The notes under the pieces: generated by a model | Databases searched by the model: none | Told to the model about the DNA's origin: nothing | What the model saw: only the letters and a program-made list of their open reading frames with translations | Made by a program: the position numbers and the translations under genes | From: Cognataquiflexum nitidum | GTDB taxonomy: Bacteria > Bacteroidota > Bacteroidia > Cytophagales > Cyclobacteriaceae | DNA length: 64,000 nucleotides | Assembly: GCF_022538055.1 (NCBI RefSeq) | Contig: NZ_JAKZAM010000027.1 | Span: forward strand, 1-64,000 | Direction: 5' to 3' | Shown: one piece after another, positions 26,335 through 35,385 of the stretch | Layout of the letters: each line of letters begins with the position of its first letter | Numbering within the stretch: position 1 is the first letter of the stretch

Positions 26335-28452
26335 ATGGCAAGAGATTTAAAATACACTAGGAACATTGGCATTGCCGCGCATATCGATGCCGGTAAAACA
26401 ACTACTACAGAACGCATACTCTACTATTCAGGTGTCAGCCACAAAATCGGTGAAGTTCACGATGGGGCGGCTACAATGGACTGGATGGCACAAGAGCAGG
26501 AAAGAGGTATCACCATTACTTCCGCTGCGACCACTGTGTTTTGGAATTACAGAAAAAACAAATACCAAGTTAACATTATCGATACTCCGGGCCACGTTGA
26601 TTTTACCGTAGAGGTAAACCGTTCCTTGAGAGTTTTGGATGGGCTTGTTTTCCTTTTTAGTGCTGTTGATGGTGTTGAGCCTCAATCAGAAACTAACTGG
26701 AGACTTGCCGATAACTACAAAGTAGCCCGTATCGGTTTTGTTAACAAAATGGATCGCTCAGGTGCGAACTTTCTTGAAGTGTGTAAGCAGGTCAAAGAAA
26801 TGTTGGGAAGCTATGCGGTTCCATTACAGCTTCCAATTGGAGCTGAGGATAACTTCAAAGGTGTTGTGGATTTGATCAACAACAGAGGTATTGTTTGGAA
26901 CGAAGAAGACAAAGGAATGACTTTTACAGAAGTTCCAATCCCAGAGGACATGCTTGAGGAAGTTGCTGAATATAGAGAGCATTTACTTGAAGCAGTGGCT
27001 GATTACGATGAGTCATTGATGGAGAAATTTTTCGATGATCCGGATTCAATCACAGAAGCTGAAATTTTGTCTGCTTTGAGAAGAGCTACCATTGATATGA
27101 AAATTGTTCCGATGGTTTGTGGTTCTTCATTCAAGAACAAAGGTGTGCAAACCATGCTAGACCTTGTTATGGAATTGCTACCTTCTCCTTTGGATAAAGA
27201 TGATATTGTGGCTACAGGACTTGATTCTGAAGAGGAAGTTGTCATCAGACCTGACGAAAAAGAACCATTTACAGGATTGGCTTTCAAAATCGCAACTGAC
27301 CCCTTTGTCGGACGTCTTTGCTTTGTAAGAGCCTATTCAGGTATTTTGGAATCCGGTTCATATATCTTTAATAGCCGTTCAGGAAATAAAGAGAGGATTT
27401 CAAGGGTTTTTCAAATGCACGCCAACAAGCAAAACCAAATCGAAAGATTGGTAGCCGGTGATATCGGCGCTGTCGTTGGTTTCAAAGACATCAAAACAGG
27501 AGATACTCTTTGCGACGAAAAGCGAAAAGTTGTCCTTGAATCTATGGTGTTCCCAGAACCTGTTATTGGATATGCCATCGAGCCAAAAACTCAGGCAGAT
27601 GTTGATAAATTGGGTATGGCAATCTCCAAATTGGTAGAAGAAGATCCTACACTTCAGGTAAATACTGATCAAGAAACTGGTCAGACTATCCTAAGAGGTA
27701 TGGGAGAGCTTCACCTTGAAATCATCATTGACCGACTTAAGAGGGAATTTAAGGTTGAAATCAACCAAGGTGCTCCTCAGGTCGCTTATAAAGAAGCTCT
27801 TTTTGGTTCAGTTGAGCACAAAGAAGTTTACAAGAAGCAAACAGGTGGTAAAGGAAAATTTGCCGACATCGTGTTTGAACTTGGCCCTAAGGATGCAGAT
27901 CCTGTTACAAATGAAATCAAGCCGGGACTTGACTTTGTAAATGGTATAGTTGGTGGTGTGGTTCCAAGAGAATTCATTCCTGCTATCCAAAAAGGATTTG
28001 CTGAAGCAATGAAAAACGGACCTTTGGCTGGATATCCAATCGAATCTATGAAGGTTAGGTTATTTCATGGTTCATACCATGATGTTGACTCTGATGCACT
28101 TTCATTCGAATTAGCTGCCAGAATAGGATTTAAGGAAGCGGCTAAAAAATGTAAGCCTCAATTACTTGAGCCTATAATGGCTGTAGAAGTGGTTACTCCG
28201 GATGAATATACTGGTCCTATTACAGGTGACTTAAACAGAAGAAGGGGAATGATGAAAGGAATGGATACCAAAGGTACCTCTACCGTTATCAAAGCCAATG
28301 TTCCTTTGTCCGAGTTGTTTGGTTATGTTACCGACTTGAGAACAAATTCTTCAGGTAGAGCTTCTGCTTCTTTGACATTCTCTCATTATGAGCCGGTGCC
28401 AAATAATATTGCAGAGGGTGTGATTGCAAAAGTAAAAGGTGAAAAAGCCTAA
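26335..28452 (+). CDS. fusA: Elongation factor G
   Basis: A 705-residue translocation GTPase. G1 'AHIDAGKTTTTERILYYSG' (about 16-34), switch II 'DTPGHVDFTVEV' and G4 'NKMDRSGANF' are intact, followed by domains II-V, with 'GGVVPREFIPAIQKG' in domain IV/V. Length is typical. It lies between rpsG and rpsJ; tuf is not in this operon. Confidence 0.99.
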   Translation: MARDLKYTRNIGIAAHIDAGKTTTTERILYYSGVSHKIGEVHDGAATMDWMAQEQERGITITSAATTVFWNYRKNKYQVNIIDTPGHVDFTVEVNRSLRVLDGLVFLFSAVDGVEPQSETNWRLADNYKVARIGFVNKMDRSGANFLEVCKQVKEMLGSYAVPLQLPIGAEDNFKGVVDLINNRGIVWNEEDKGMTFTEVPIPEDMLEEVAEYREHLLEAVADYDESLMEKFFDDPDSITEAEILSALRRATIDMKIVPMVCGSSFKNKGVQTMLDLVMELLPSPLDKDDIVATGLDSEEEVVIRPDEKEPFTGLAFKIATDPFVGRLCFVRAYSGILESGSYIFNSRSGNKERISRVFQMHANKQNQIERLVAGDIGAVVGFKDIKTGDTLCDEKRKVVLESMVFPEPVIGYAIEPKTQADVDKLGMAISKLVEEDPTLQVNTDQETGQTILRGMGELHLEIIIDRLKREFKVEINQGAPQVAYKEALFGSVEHKEVYKKQTGGKGKFADIVFELGPKDADPVTNEIKPGLDFVNGIVGGVVPREFIPAIQKGFAEAMKNGPLAGYPIESMKVRLFHGSYHDVDSDALSFELAARIGFKEAAKKCKPQLLEPIMAVEVVTPDEYTGPITGDLNRRRGMMKGMDTKGTSTVIKANVPLSELFGYVTDLRTNSSGRASASLTFSHYEPVPNNIAEGVIAKVKGEKA

Positions 28453-28465
28453 ATTTTGACAGAAA

Positions 28466-28771
28466 ATGAATCAGAAAATCAGAATAAAATTGAAATCATA
28501 CGATCATAGCCTGGTGGATAAGTCATCTGAGAAGATCGTAAAGGCGGTAAAAGCAACCGGAGCAATTGTAGTTGGGCCCATTCCTTTGCCTACAAAGAAA
28601 GAGAAGTTTACTGTGTTGAAATCGCCACACGTAAATAAGAAAGCGAGAGATCAATACCAGCTTTGTACCTACAAAAGATTGGTTGATATCTACAGTAATA
28701 GCTCAAAGACTGTTGACGCATTGATGAAGATAGAACTTCCAAGTGGAGTTGATGTTGAAATCAAAGTCTGA
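28466..28771 (+). CDS. rpsJ: 30S ribosomal protein S10
   Basis: A 101-residue S10 (NusE), which also takes part in transcription antitermination and binds NusG. It reads 'RIKLKSYDHSLVDKSSEKIV' at the start and 'GPIPLPTKKEKFTVLKSPHV' in the middle. It lies 13 nt after fusA and is followed by a terminator, so it belongs to the str operon and not to the S10 operon that follows. Confidence 0.98.
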   Translation: MNQKIRIKLKSYDHSLVDKSSEKIVKAVKATGAIVVGPIPLPTKKEKFTVLKSPHVNKKARDQYQLCTYKRLVDIYSNSSKTVDALMKIELPSGVDVEIKV

Positions 28772-28792
28772 CGGACAAAGCACATATTGATG

Positions 28793-28823
28793 AAAAACCT
28801 GTACCTAATTGGTGCGGGTTTTT
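28793..28823 (+). terminator. Terminator after rpsJ
   Basis: A 13-bp stem (28793-28805 with 28811-28823, including two G-U pairs) around TAATT ends in a T-rich run. It separates rpsJ from the rplC operon. Confidence 0.75.
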
Positions 28824-28925
28824 CTTTTGCCCACTTGAGTTTGAAATTAAATTTGAGTTAAAATCCTGTTTTGCTCATGTCGCTCAATTTATTTTCGTAA
28901 ATAATTGAAAATATTAAAGTTCGGG

Positions 28926-28956
28926 TTTGTAAGCTGGGGGAAAAACCCTAACTTTG
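28926..28956 (+). promoter_or_regulatory. Promoter of the rplC (S10-spc) operon
   Basis: TTTG at 28926-28929 and TAACTTTG at 28949-28956 are spaced by 19 nt. The leader to the rplC start is about 60 nt and contains a short inverted segment (CCTAAGTACTTAAATGCTTAGG) at 28974-28995. Confidence 0.85.
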
Positions 28957-29020
28957 CAGTCCTTAAAAAAGCGCCTAAGTACTTAAATGCTTAGGTTTAA
29001 AGATTATTATACAACGGAAG

Positions 29021-29653
29021 ATGTCTGGAATAATAGGTAAAAAAGTAGGAATGACTAGCATTTTCAGTGCCGATGGACGAAACGTCGCATGCACGCTAAT
29101 AGAAGCTGGTCCTTGCGTAGTGACGCAAGTAAAAAATGTAGAAACAGACGGGTACAACGCTGTTCAATTGGCATATGGTGAGCGTAAAGAAAAAAATACG
29201 CCGAAACCGTTGATGGGCCACTTCAAAAAGGCTGGCACAACGCCAAAACAGAAAGTTGTAGAATTCAGAGACTTCAGAGTAGAATTTGAAGGTCAGGTTG
29301 ATCTTGGCAAGACTGTTAAAGCAGACGAAGTGTTCATTGAAGGTGACTTTATTGATGCTATCGGTACTTCCAAAGGTAAAGGTTTCCAAGGTGTGGTTAA
29401 GCGTCATGGTTTTGCTGGTGTTGGTGGTCAAACCCACGGTCAGCATAACAGGGCAAGACATCCTGGTTCAATTGGTGCTTGTTCTTGGCCATCCAGAGTA
29501 TTCAAAGGAATGAGAATGGCTGGTAGAACTGGAGGAGATAGAGTAAAGGTGATCAATTTGAGAGTCCTTAGAATCTATCCTGAAAAGAATCTATTACTTG
29601 TAAGCGGTTCTGTCCCAGGTCCAAAAAATTCTTTCGTTATTCTAGAGAAGTAA
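29021..29653 (+). CDS. rplC: 50S ribosomal protein L3
   Basis: A 210-residue L3, an early assembly protein near the peptidyl-transferase centre. It shows 'GIIGKKVGMTSIFSADGR' at the N-terminus and the extended loop 'GGQTHGQHNRARHPGSIGAC' followed by 'MAGRTGGDRVKVINLRV'. It is the first gene of this transcription unit because rpsJ is cut off by a terminator. Confidence 0.99.
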   Translation: MSGIIGKKVGMTSIFSADGRNVACTLIEAGPCVVTQVKNVETDGYNAVQLAYGERKEKNTPKPLMGHFKKAGTTPKQKVVEFRDFRVEFEGQVDLGKTVKADEVFIEGDFIDAIGTSKGKGFQGVVKRHGFAGVGGQTHGQHNRARHPGSIGACSWPSRVFKGMRMAGRTGGDRVKVINLRVLRIYPEKNLLLVSGSVPGPKNSFVILEK

Positions 29654-29657
29654 GAAA

Positions 29658-30287
29658 ATGGAATTAGCAGTATTAAAATATAACGGTGAAGACACAGGTA
29701 GGAAAGTCAATCTTTCTGATGATATTTTCGCAATCGAACCTAACGATCACGCGATTTACCTGGACGTAAAGCAATATTTGGCAAACCAAAGACAAGGTAC
29801 ACATAAAGCCAAACAAAGGAATGAAATTGCAGGATCTACCAAGAAGATCAAGAAGCAAAAAGGTACCGGCGGTGCTAGGGCTGGTTCTATCAAATCCCCT
29901 TTATTTAGAGGTGGAGGTAGAGTTTTCGGTCCGGTTCCAAGGGATTATTCCTTCAAGCTGAATAAAAAATTGAAGCAATTAGCCAGAAAGTCTGCATTGT
30001 CATACAAAGCAAAAGAGAATAGCGTAATGGTTCTGGAAAACTTCAGTTTTGAGGCTCCAAAAACCAAAAATTATATCGCTATGTTGAATGGACTTTCTTT
30101 GTCAGATAAGAAAACATTATTGGTCCTTCCTGAAGTAAACAAGAATGTTTATTTGTCAAGCAGAAACTTGAAAAAGGCAAAGGTTGTCACTGTAGACAGT
30201 GTAAACACTTACGAATTGTTAAATGCTGACAATTTGGTTTTGTGCGAAGGTTCAGTAAGTATGTTAGAAACCCTTTTATTGAAGTAA
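29658..30287 (+). CDS. rplD: 50S ribosomal protein L4
   Basis: A 209-residue L4 that lines the exit tunnel. The tunnel loop is recognised by 'QKGTGGARAGSIKSPLFRGG'. In E. coli L4 represses the S10 operon at a leader upstream of rpsJ; here the operon leader is upstream of rplC instead. It lies 4 nt after rplC. Confidence 0.98.
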   Translation: MELAVLKYNGEDTGRKVNLSDDIFAIEPNDHAIYLDVKQYLANQRQGTHKAKQRNEIAGSTKKIKKQKGTGGARAGSIKSPLFRGGGRVFGPVPRDYSFKLNKKLKQLARKSALSYKAKENSVMVLENFSFEAPKTKNYIAMLNGLSLSDKKTLLVLPEVNKNVYLSSRNLKKAKVVTVDSVNTYELLNADNLVLCEGSVSMLETLLLK

Positions 30288-30291
30288 GAAG

Positions 30292-30579
30292 ATGGCAACA
30301 CTTAAAAAACCTTTGATTACCGAGAAGATTTCAGCAATGAATGAACGTGGTGTTTACGGATTTGCAGTAGAAAAAACTGCTACTAAGCCTGAAATCAAAA
30401 GAGCCGTAGAAAAAATGTATGGTGTAAAAGTTTTGGATGTCCGTACCATGAGGTATGCAGGCAAACCGAAAACCCGATATACCAAAACAAAAATCGTTTC
30501 TGGCTTTAGCGCAGCTTATAAAAAAGCGATCGTGAAAGTGGCGGAAGGTGAAATAATTGATTTTTACGGAGAAATTTAA
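30292..30579 (+). CDS. rplW: 50S ribosomal protein L23
   Basis: A 95-residue L23 at the tunnel exit, the docking point for trigger factor and SRP. It reads 'LKKPLITEKISAMNERGVYG' and 'AVEKMYGVKVLDVRTM'. It lies 4 nt after rplD and 13 nt before rplB. Confidence 0.98.
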   Translation: MATLKKPLITEKISAMNERGVYGFAVEKTATKPEIKRAVEKMYGVKVLDVRTMRYAGKPKTRYTKTKIVSGFSAAYKKAIVKVAEGEIIDFYGEI

Positions 30580-30592
30580 TTGAATCAGAATC

Positions 30593-31417
30593 ATGGCAGT
30601 TAGAAAATTAAAACCTGTAACACCAGGAACCAGATTCAGAGTAGCACCGGCATTTGATGAGATCACTACATCAAAGCCTGAGAAATCTCTTTTGGCTCCG
30701 AAACCAAAGTCAGGTGGTAGAAATAACACTGGTAAGATGACCAACAGATATATCGGTGGTGGTCATAAGCAAAGACTTAGAATTATTGATTTCAAAAGAA
30801 ACAAATTCGGTGTAGTGGCTGAAGTAGTTTCTGTAGAATATGATCCTAACAGAACCGCTCGTATTGCTCTACTGCAATATGAGGATGGAGAAAAATCATA
30901 CATCATCGCTCCTAACGGAATTAAGGTTGGTCAGAAAATTATTTCTGGTGAAACCGTAGCGCCTGAGATTGGGAATGCTATGCACCTTGTTAACGTTCCT
31001 TTGGGTACTATTGTCCACAACATTGAACTAAAACCGGGTAAAGGTGGTGCTATGGCACGAAGTGCAGGTGGTTATGGGCAGGTGGTAGCAAGGGATGGTA
31101 AATATGTTACCATTAAATTGCCTTCAGGAGAAATGAGACTTGTTCTCGGAACCTGTATGGCTACTGTTGGTACTGTTTCCAACGCTGACCATATGAATGT
31201 GGTGCTTGGCAAAGCTGGTAGAAACCGTTGGTTAGGAAGAAGGCCAAGAACAAGAGGGGTTGCAATGAACCCTGTAGATCACCCTATGGGAGGTGGTGAA
31301 GGTAGATCTTCAGGAGGTCACCCTAGGTCAAGGAAAGGTTTGCTTGCTAAAGGCAAGAAAACCAGAAGTCCTAAAAAGTATTCTAACAAATTCATTATCA
31401 GCAAAAGAACCAAATAG
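30593..31417 (+). CDS. rplB: 50S ribosomal protein L2
   Basis: A 274-residue L2 needed for subunit association and peptidyl transfer. 'NNTGKMTNRYIGGGHKQRLR' marks the N-terminal part and 'MNPVDHPMGGGEGRSSGGHP' carries the conserved His near the peptidyl-transferase centre. Length is standard. rpsS starts 2 nt later. Confidence 0.99.
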   Translation: MAVRKLKPVTPGTRFRVAPAFDEITTSKPEKSLLAPKPKSGGRNNTGKMTNRYIGGGHKQRLRIIDFKRNKFGVVAEVVSVEYDPNRTARIALLQYEDGEKSYIIAPNGIKVGQKIISGETVAPEIGNAMHLVNVPLGTIVHNIELKPGKGGAMARSAGGYGQVVARDGKYVTIKLPSGEMRLVLGTCMATVGTVSNADHMNVVLGKAGRNRWLGRRPRTRGVAMNPVDHPMGGGEGRSSGGHPRSRKGLLAKGKKTRSPKKYSNKFIISKRTK

Positions 31418-31419
31418 AT

Positions 31420-31698
31420 ATGGCACGTTCATTAAAAAAAGGTCCTTATATAGAGCACCACTTATTGAAGAAAGTGGATGTAATGAACGAGACCGGGAAA
31501 AAATCTGTAATCAAGACTTGGTCAAGAAGATCAATGATTTCTCCGGATTTCGTGGGCCATACATTCGCTGTGCATAACGGCAATAAGTTTATACCTGTAT
31601 TTGTAACAGACAACATGGTAGGACATAAACTTGGAGAATTTGCACCTACTAGGAACTTTAGAGGTCACATTGCCAAGAAAGATAAAGGAAAGAGATAA
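31420..31698 (+). CDS. rpsS: 30S ribosomal protein S19
   Basis: A 92-residue S19 of the 30S head. 'MARSLKKGPYIEHHLLKKVD' and 'VGHKLGEFAPTRNFRGH' are the family signatures. Tightly packed between rplB and rplV with 2-nt gaps. Confidence 0.99.
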   Translation: MARSLKKGPYIEHHLLKKVDVMNETGKKSVIKTWSRRSMISPDFVGHTFAVHNGNKFIPVFVTDNMVGHKLGEFAPTRNFRGHIAKKDKGKR

Positions 31699-31700
31699 TC

Positions 31701-32090
31701 ATGGAAGCAATAGCAAGATTAAACAACGTTCCTACTTCTCCTCGCAAAATGCGATTGGTAGCTGATCTCGTAAGAGGTAAAAGAGTAGGTCAGGCATTAA
31801 GCATTTTGAAGTTCACTCCTAACAGTGGAGCCGCAAAACTTGAAAAACTCCTGCTTTCTGCTATAGCCAACTGGCAGGCGAAAAATCCTGATGAGAAGAT
31901 TGAAGAAGCAGATTTGTTTCTAAAAACAATCTTCGTAGATGAAGGCCGGATGCTTAAAAGACTCAGACCTGCACCTCAGGGAAGAGCCCACAGAATCCGC
32001 AAAAGATCAAATCATGTAACTTTGATTGTAGATTCCTACAGTTCAAATGTTACCGCTGATAATGTAGAAACAACTGAAAAATCTAATTAA
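31701..32090 (+). CDS. rplV: 50S ribosomal protein L22
   Basis: A 129-residue L22 whose hairpin reaches into the exit tunnel. 'NVPTSPRKMRLVADLVRGKR' and the hairpin/C-terminal 'LKRLRPAPQGRAHRIRKRSN' are standard. It has a short extra C-terminal tail after 'VTLIVD'. Confidence 0.98.
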   Translation: MEAIARLNNVPTSPRKMRLVADLVRGKRVGQALSILKFTPNSGAAKLEKLLLSAIANWQAKNPDEKIEEADLFLKTIFVDEGRMLKRLRPAPQGRAHRIRKRSNHVTLIVDSYSSNVTADNVETTEKSN

Positions 32091-32099
32091 AATCAGACT

Positions 32100-32840
32100 A
32101 TGGGACAAAAGATAAACCCAATTGGTTTTAGACTCGGTGTAATCAAAGGTTGGGATTCCAACTGGTATGGCGGAAAAGATTTCGCTGAAAAGCTGTATGA
32201 AGATCAGCAAATCAGGAAATATGTAAACGCTAGGATTCCAAAAGGAGGAATATCAAAAGTTGTCATCGAGAGAACTTTGAAGAGAATCACTCTTACCATC
32301 CACACAGCCCGGCCAGGTGTTGTTATTGGAAAAGGTGGAGCCGAAGTTGACAAGCTTAAAGAGGAATTGAAAAAATTGACCAACAAAGATGTTCAAATTA
32401 ACATTTTTGAAATTAAGCGTCCTGAATTGGATGCGAAGTTGGTCGGTGAATCAATCGCACAACAACTTCAAGCACGTATTTCTTTTAGAAGGGCAATGAA
32501 GCAATCCATTGCAGCTACTATGAGAGTCGGTGCTGAAGGTATAAAAGTAAAACTTTCAGGTAGATTGGGAGGAGCCGAAATGGCCAGATCTGAGATGTAT
32601 AAGGAAGGAAGAATTCCTTTGCATACACTAAGAGCTGACATCGACTATGCTGTTTCTGAGGCAAATACTGTTTATGGTATCATCGGTATTAAGGTTTGGA
32701 TTTTCAAAGGTGAAGTTTATGGAAAAAGAGATTTATCTCCTAACGTAGGTGCAGCCAGTGAGCCAAAGACTAATGCTTCTGCTGCAGCAAGAGGAAAGCG
32801 AAGAGAAGGTGGTCCAAAAAGAAGAAAGAGAAATAACTAA
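32100..32840 (+). CDS. rpsC: 30S ribosomal protein S3
   Basis: A 246-residue S3 at the mRNA entry site. The KH domain shows 'RPGVVIGKGGAEVDKL', the C-terminal domain 'GRLGGAEMARSEMYKEGRIP', and a basic tail 'GKRREGGPKRRKRNN' ends the protein. It lies 9 nt after rplV. Confidence 0.99.
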   Translation: MGQKINPIGFRLGVIKGWDSNWYGGKDFAEKLYEDQQIRKYVNARIPKGGISKVVIERTLKRITLTIHTARPGVVIGKGGAEVDKLKEELKKLTNKDVQINIFEIKRPELDAKLVGESIAQQLQARISFRRAMKQSIAATMRVGAEGIKVKLSGRLGGAEMARSEMYKEGRIPLHTLRADIDYAVSEANTVYGIIGIKVWIFKGEVYGKRDLSPNVGAASEPKTNASAAARGKRREGGPKRRKRNN

Positions 32841-32863
32841 TTTTCACCCATAAGTGAGAAATC

Positions 32864-33283
32864 ATGTTACAGCCGAAAAGAACGAAATTTAGAAAAATGC
32901 ATAAGGGTAGAGTCAAAGGACTTGCTCAAAGAGGTCACGAACTTTCTTTTGGCAACTTTGGCATCAAATCCCTTGAGCCAGGATGGATAACCTCCCGTCA
33001 GATTGAGGCAGCCCGTATTGCCATGACGAGAGCTATGAAAAGAGAAGGTCAGGTTTGGATCAGGATTTTTCCTGACAAGCCTATTACCAAGAAGCCTGCA
33101 GAGGTTCGAATGGGTAAGGGTAAAGGAGCTCCTGAATATTGGGTAGCAGTCATAAAGCCTGGTACTATCCTTTTCGAAGCAACAGGTGTCACCCTTGAAG
33201 TTGCCAATGAAGCTTTGAGATTGGCACAACAGAAACTTCCAGTAAGTACAAGATTCGTAGTACGTAGAGATTACGTTGGATAA
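32864..33283 (+). CDS. rplP: 50S ribosomal protein L16
   Basis: A 139-residue L16 near the A-site tRNA elbow. 'MLQPKRTKFRKMHKGRVKG' and 'RMGKGKGAPEYWVAVIKPG' are diagnostic. It lies 23 nt after rpsC and 8 nt before rpmC. Confidence 0.99.
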   Translation: MLQPKRTKFRKMHKGRVKGLAQRGHELSFGNFGIKSLEPGWITSRQIEAARIAMTRAMKREGQVWIRIFPDKPITKKPAEVRMGKGKGAPEYWVAVIKPGTILFEATGVTLEVANEALRLAQQKLPVSTRFVVRRDYVG

Positions 33284-33291
33284 AAGAAACT

Positions 33292-33486
33292 ATGAAAAAC
33301 GCAGAAATAAGATCACTTTCCGAAAGTGAAATAATGGAACGCATAGCCTCTGAGCAGACCAATTTATCAAAATTGAGTTTTGCGCATGCTATCTCTCCAA
33401 TTGAAAATCCCAATAAAATAAAGGAATCAAGGAAATTAATCGCGAGATTAAAAACAACCTTGAAGGCAAAACAACTAGCTAAATAA
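33292..33486 (+). CDS. rpmC: 50S ribosomal protein L29
   Basis: A 64-residue helical-hairpin protein at the tunnel exit. 'MKNAEIRSLSESEIMERIAS' and 'PIENPNKIKESRKLIARLKT' match L29. It lies between rplP and rpsQ in the conserved order. Confidence 0.96.
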   Translation: MKNAEIRSLSESEIMERIASEQTNLSKLSFAHAISPIENPNKIKESRKLIARLKTTLKAKQLAK

Positions 33487-33493
33487 TACAAAT

Positions 33494-33757
33494 ATGGCTA
33501 CTGCTGAGAGAAATCTTCGTAAAGAAAGAACAGGTAAGGTAGTGAGCAACAAGATGGATAAATCCATCACTGTTGCCGTAGAAAGGAAAGTTAAGCATTC
33601 CATCTACGGCAAGTTTGTTGCGAAGACTACAAAATTTATGGTTCATGACGAGAAAAATGAGGCTAATGAGGGCGATACAGTCCGAATCAGCGAAACTCGT
33701 CCGCTGAGTAAGAATAAGCGTTGGAGATTGGTTGAAATAATAGAAAGGGCTAAGTAA
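33494..33757 (+). CDS. rpsQ: 30S ribosomal protein S17
   Basis: An 87-residue OB-fold protein of the 30S body. 'RKERTGKVVSNKMDKSITVA' and 'GDTVRISETRPLSKNKRW' are the S17 signatures. It lies 2 nt before rplN. Confidence 0.98.
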   Translation: MATAERNLRKERTGKVVSNKMDKSITVAVERKVKHSIYGKFVAKTTKFMVHDEKNEANEGDTVRISETRPLSKNKRWRLVEIIERAK

Positions 33758-33759
33758 TC

Positions 33760-34128
33760 ATGATACAACAAGAATCCAGACTAGGTGTAGCGGATAATTC
33801 AGGTGCCAAAGAGGTACTTGTAATCCGTGTTTTGGGAGGTACCAAAAAGAGGTATGCGACCATCGGTGATAAAGTTGTCGTAACTGTTAAATCTGCGCTC
33901 TCTTCCAGCAATATGAAAAAAGGTACCGTTTCAAAAGCGGTTATCGTGAGAACGAAGAAAGAAATCAGAAGGAAAGACGGCTCATATATCAGATTTGAAG
34001 ATAATGCAGCTGTTCTTTTAAACAACAATGATGAGCCAAGAGGTACCCGTATTTTCGGTCCTGTTGCCAGAGAGTTGAGAGAGAAGCAATTTATGAAGAT
34101 TGTGTCCTTAGCCCCAGAAGTATTGTAA
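33760..34128 (+). CDS. rplN: 50S ribosomal protein L14
   Basis: A 122-residue L14 at the intersubunit bridge. 'MIQQESRLGVADNSGAKEVL' opens the protein and 'RIFGPVARELREKQFMKIVS' closes it. It lies 2 nt before rplX. Standard length. Confidence 0.99.
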   Translation: MIQQESRLGVADNSGAKEVLVIRVLGGTKKRYATIGDKVVVTVKSALSSSNMKKGTVSKAVIVRTKKEIRRKDGSYIRFEDNAAVLLNNNDEPRGTRIFGPVARELREKQFMKIVSLAPEVL

Positions 34129-34130
34129 TC

Positions 34131-34475
34131 ATGGAAAGAAAATTCAACAAACAACCAAAATTGCATGTCAAGACCGGGGATACCGTCAAGGTATTGTCAG
34201 GCGATGATAAAGGCAAATCAGGTAAAATACTTTCTGTCGATCCTACCAAAAGAAGAGCGATAGTAGAAGGTATTAATATGGTGACCAAGCACGTTAAGCC
34301 AACCGCTTCAAATCCTCAGGGAGGAATTGAGAAAAAAGAGGCTTCCCTACATCTGAGTAAACTTATGCTGATAGACCCAAAAACGGGAGAAGCTACCAGG
34401 ACAGGAAGAAAAGAAAATGAAAAAGGTAAACTAGTTAGGTATTCTAAGAAAACTGGGGAGGTGATCAATGGCTAA
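34131..34475 (+). CDS. rplX: 50S ribosomal protein L24
   Basis: A 114-residue assembly-initiator protein with an N-terminal KOW motif ('KTGDTVKVLSGDDKGKSGKI'). Its last 8 nt overlap the start of rplE (ATGGCTAA), which suggests translational coupling. Confidence 0.98.
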   Translation: MERKFNKQPKLHVKTGDTVKVLSGDDKGKSGKILSVDPTKRRAIVEGINMVTKHVKPTASNPQGGIEKKEASLHLSKLMLIDPKTGEATRTGRKENEKGKLVRYSKKTGEVING

Positions 34476-35022
34476 TCCAAGAGTAAAAGATAGATATATG
34501 GCTGAGATTGTTCCTGCAATGAAGGAAAAATTTCAGTACAGTTCAGTAATGGAGGTCCCGAAATTGACCAAAATTGTGATCAACAAAGGTATAGGTGCTG
34601 CTGTAGCTGATAAAAAGCTTGTAGACCAAGGTGTTGAAGAACTCTCCTTGATAGCAGGACAGAAGGCAGTAGCAACAAAAGCAAAGACTTCTGTATCGAA
34701 CTTTAAGTTGAGAGAAGGAATGCCTATCGGTGCTAAAGTAACCTTAAGAGGTAACAGGATGTACGAATTCCTTGATCGTCTTATGACTATTGCCCTTCCT
34801 AGGGTGAGGGACTTCAAAGGTGTCAATGATAAGGGGTTTGATGGAAGAGGAAATTACACTTTGGGTGTGACTGAGCAGATTATTTTCCCTGAAATTAGCA
34901 TTGAAAAAGTGAACAAAATTTCAGGTATGGATATCACTTTTGTGACCTCTGCCAAAACAGATGAAGAAAGCTTTGCATTGTTGAAAGCTTTCGGTATGCC
35001 TTTTATAAACAAAAATAATTAA
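34468..35022 (+). CDS. rplE: 50S ribosomal protein L5
   Basis: A 184-residue L5 that binds 5S rRNA and P-site tRNA. 'VPKLTKIVINKGIGAAVADK' and 'RVRDFKGVNDKGFDGRGNYT' are the family signatures. The start overlaps the rplX stop by 8 nt. Confidence 0.99.
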   Translation: MANPRVKDRYMAEIVPAMKEKFQYSSVMEVPKLTKIVINKGIGAAVADKKLVDQGVEELSLIAGQKAVATKAKTSVSNFKLREGMPIGAKVTLRGNRMYEFLDRLMTIALPRVRDFKGVNDKGFDGRGNYTLGVTEQIIFPEISIEKVNKISGMDITFVTSAKTDEESFALLKAFGMPFINKNN

Positions 35023-35030
35023 GAAATATC

Positions 35031-35300
35031 ATGGCAAGAGAGTCACTTAAAGCTCGTGAACGTAAAAGAGAAAGCCTTGTAGCGAAATATGCTAAAAAAC
35101 GCGCTCTTTTGAAAGCAGCCGGAGATTTTGCAGGGTTGGATAAATTACCTAAAAATTCATCAGCTGTTAGACTACATAACAGATGTAAATTGACAGGTCG
35201 TCCAAAAGGGTACATGAGGAAGTTTGGAATCAACAGGGTAACCTTTAGAGAAATGGCTTCCGCAGGAAAAATCCCTGGAATTACTAAGTCTAGCTGGTAA
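35031..35300 (+). CDS. rpsN: 30S ribosomal protein S14
   Basis: An 89-residue S14 of the long, zinc-free type: there is one Cys ('LHNRCKLTGRPKGYMRKFGI') instead of the four of the short zinc form. It lies 8 nt after rplE. A promoter-like sequence follows before rpsH. Confidence 0.98.
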   Translation: MARESLKARERKRESLVAKYAKKRALLKAAGDFAGLDKLPKNSSAVRLHNRCKLTGRPKGYMRKFGINRVTFREMASAGKIPGITKSSW

Positions 35301-35314
35301 AATTCAAACAAGAG

Positions 35315-35345
35315 TTTTTATTCTAAAAATCATTGTGTAACTTTG
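35315..35345 (+). promoter_or_regulatory. Possible internal promoter before rpsH
   Basis: TAACTTTG at 35338-35345 is a full -7 match. The expected position 19 nt upstream (35315-35318) holds TTTT, three of four. The 85-nt rpsN-rpsH gap is unusually wide for this cluster. Confidence 0.6.
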
Positions 35346-35385
35346 CACTCCCTTAGCGGGAAAGTGCAGTTAGACTTATATAATT

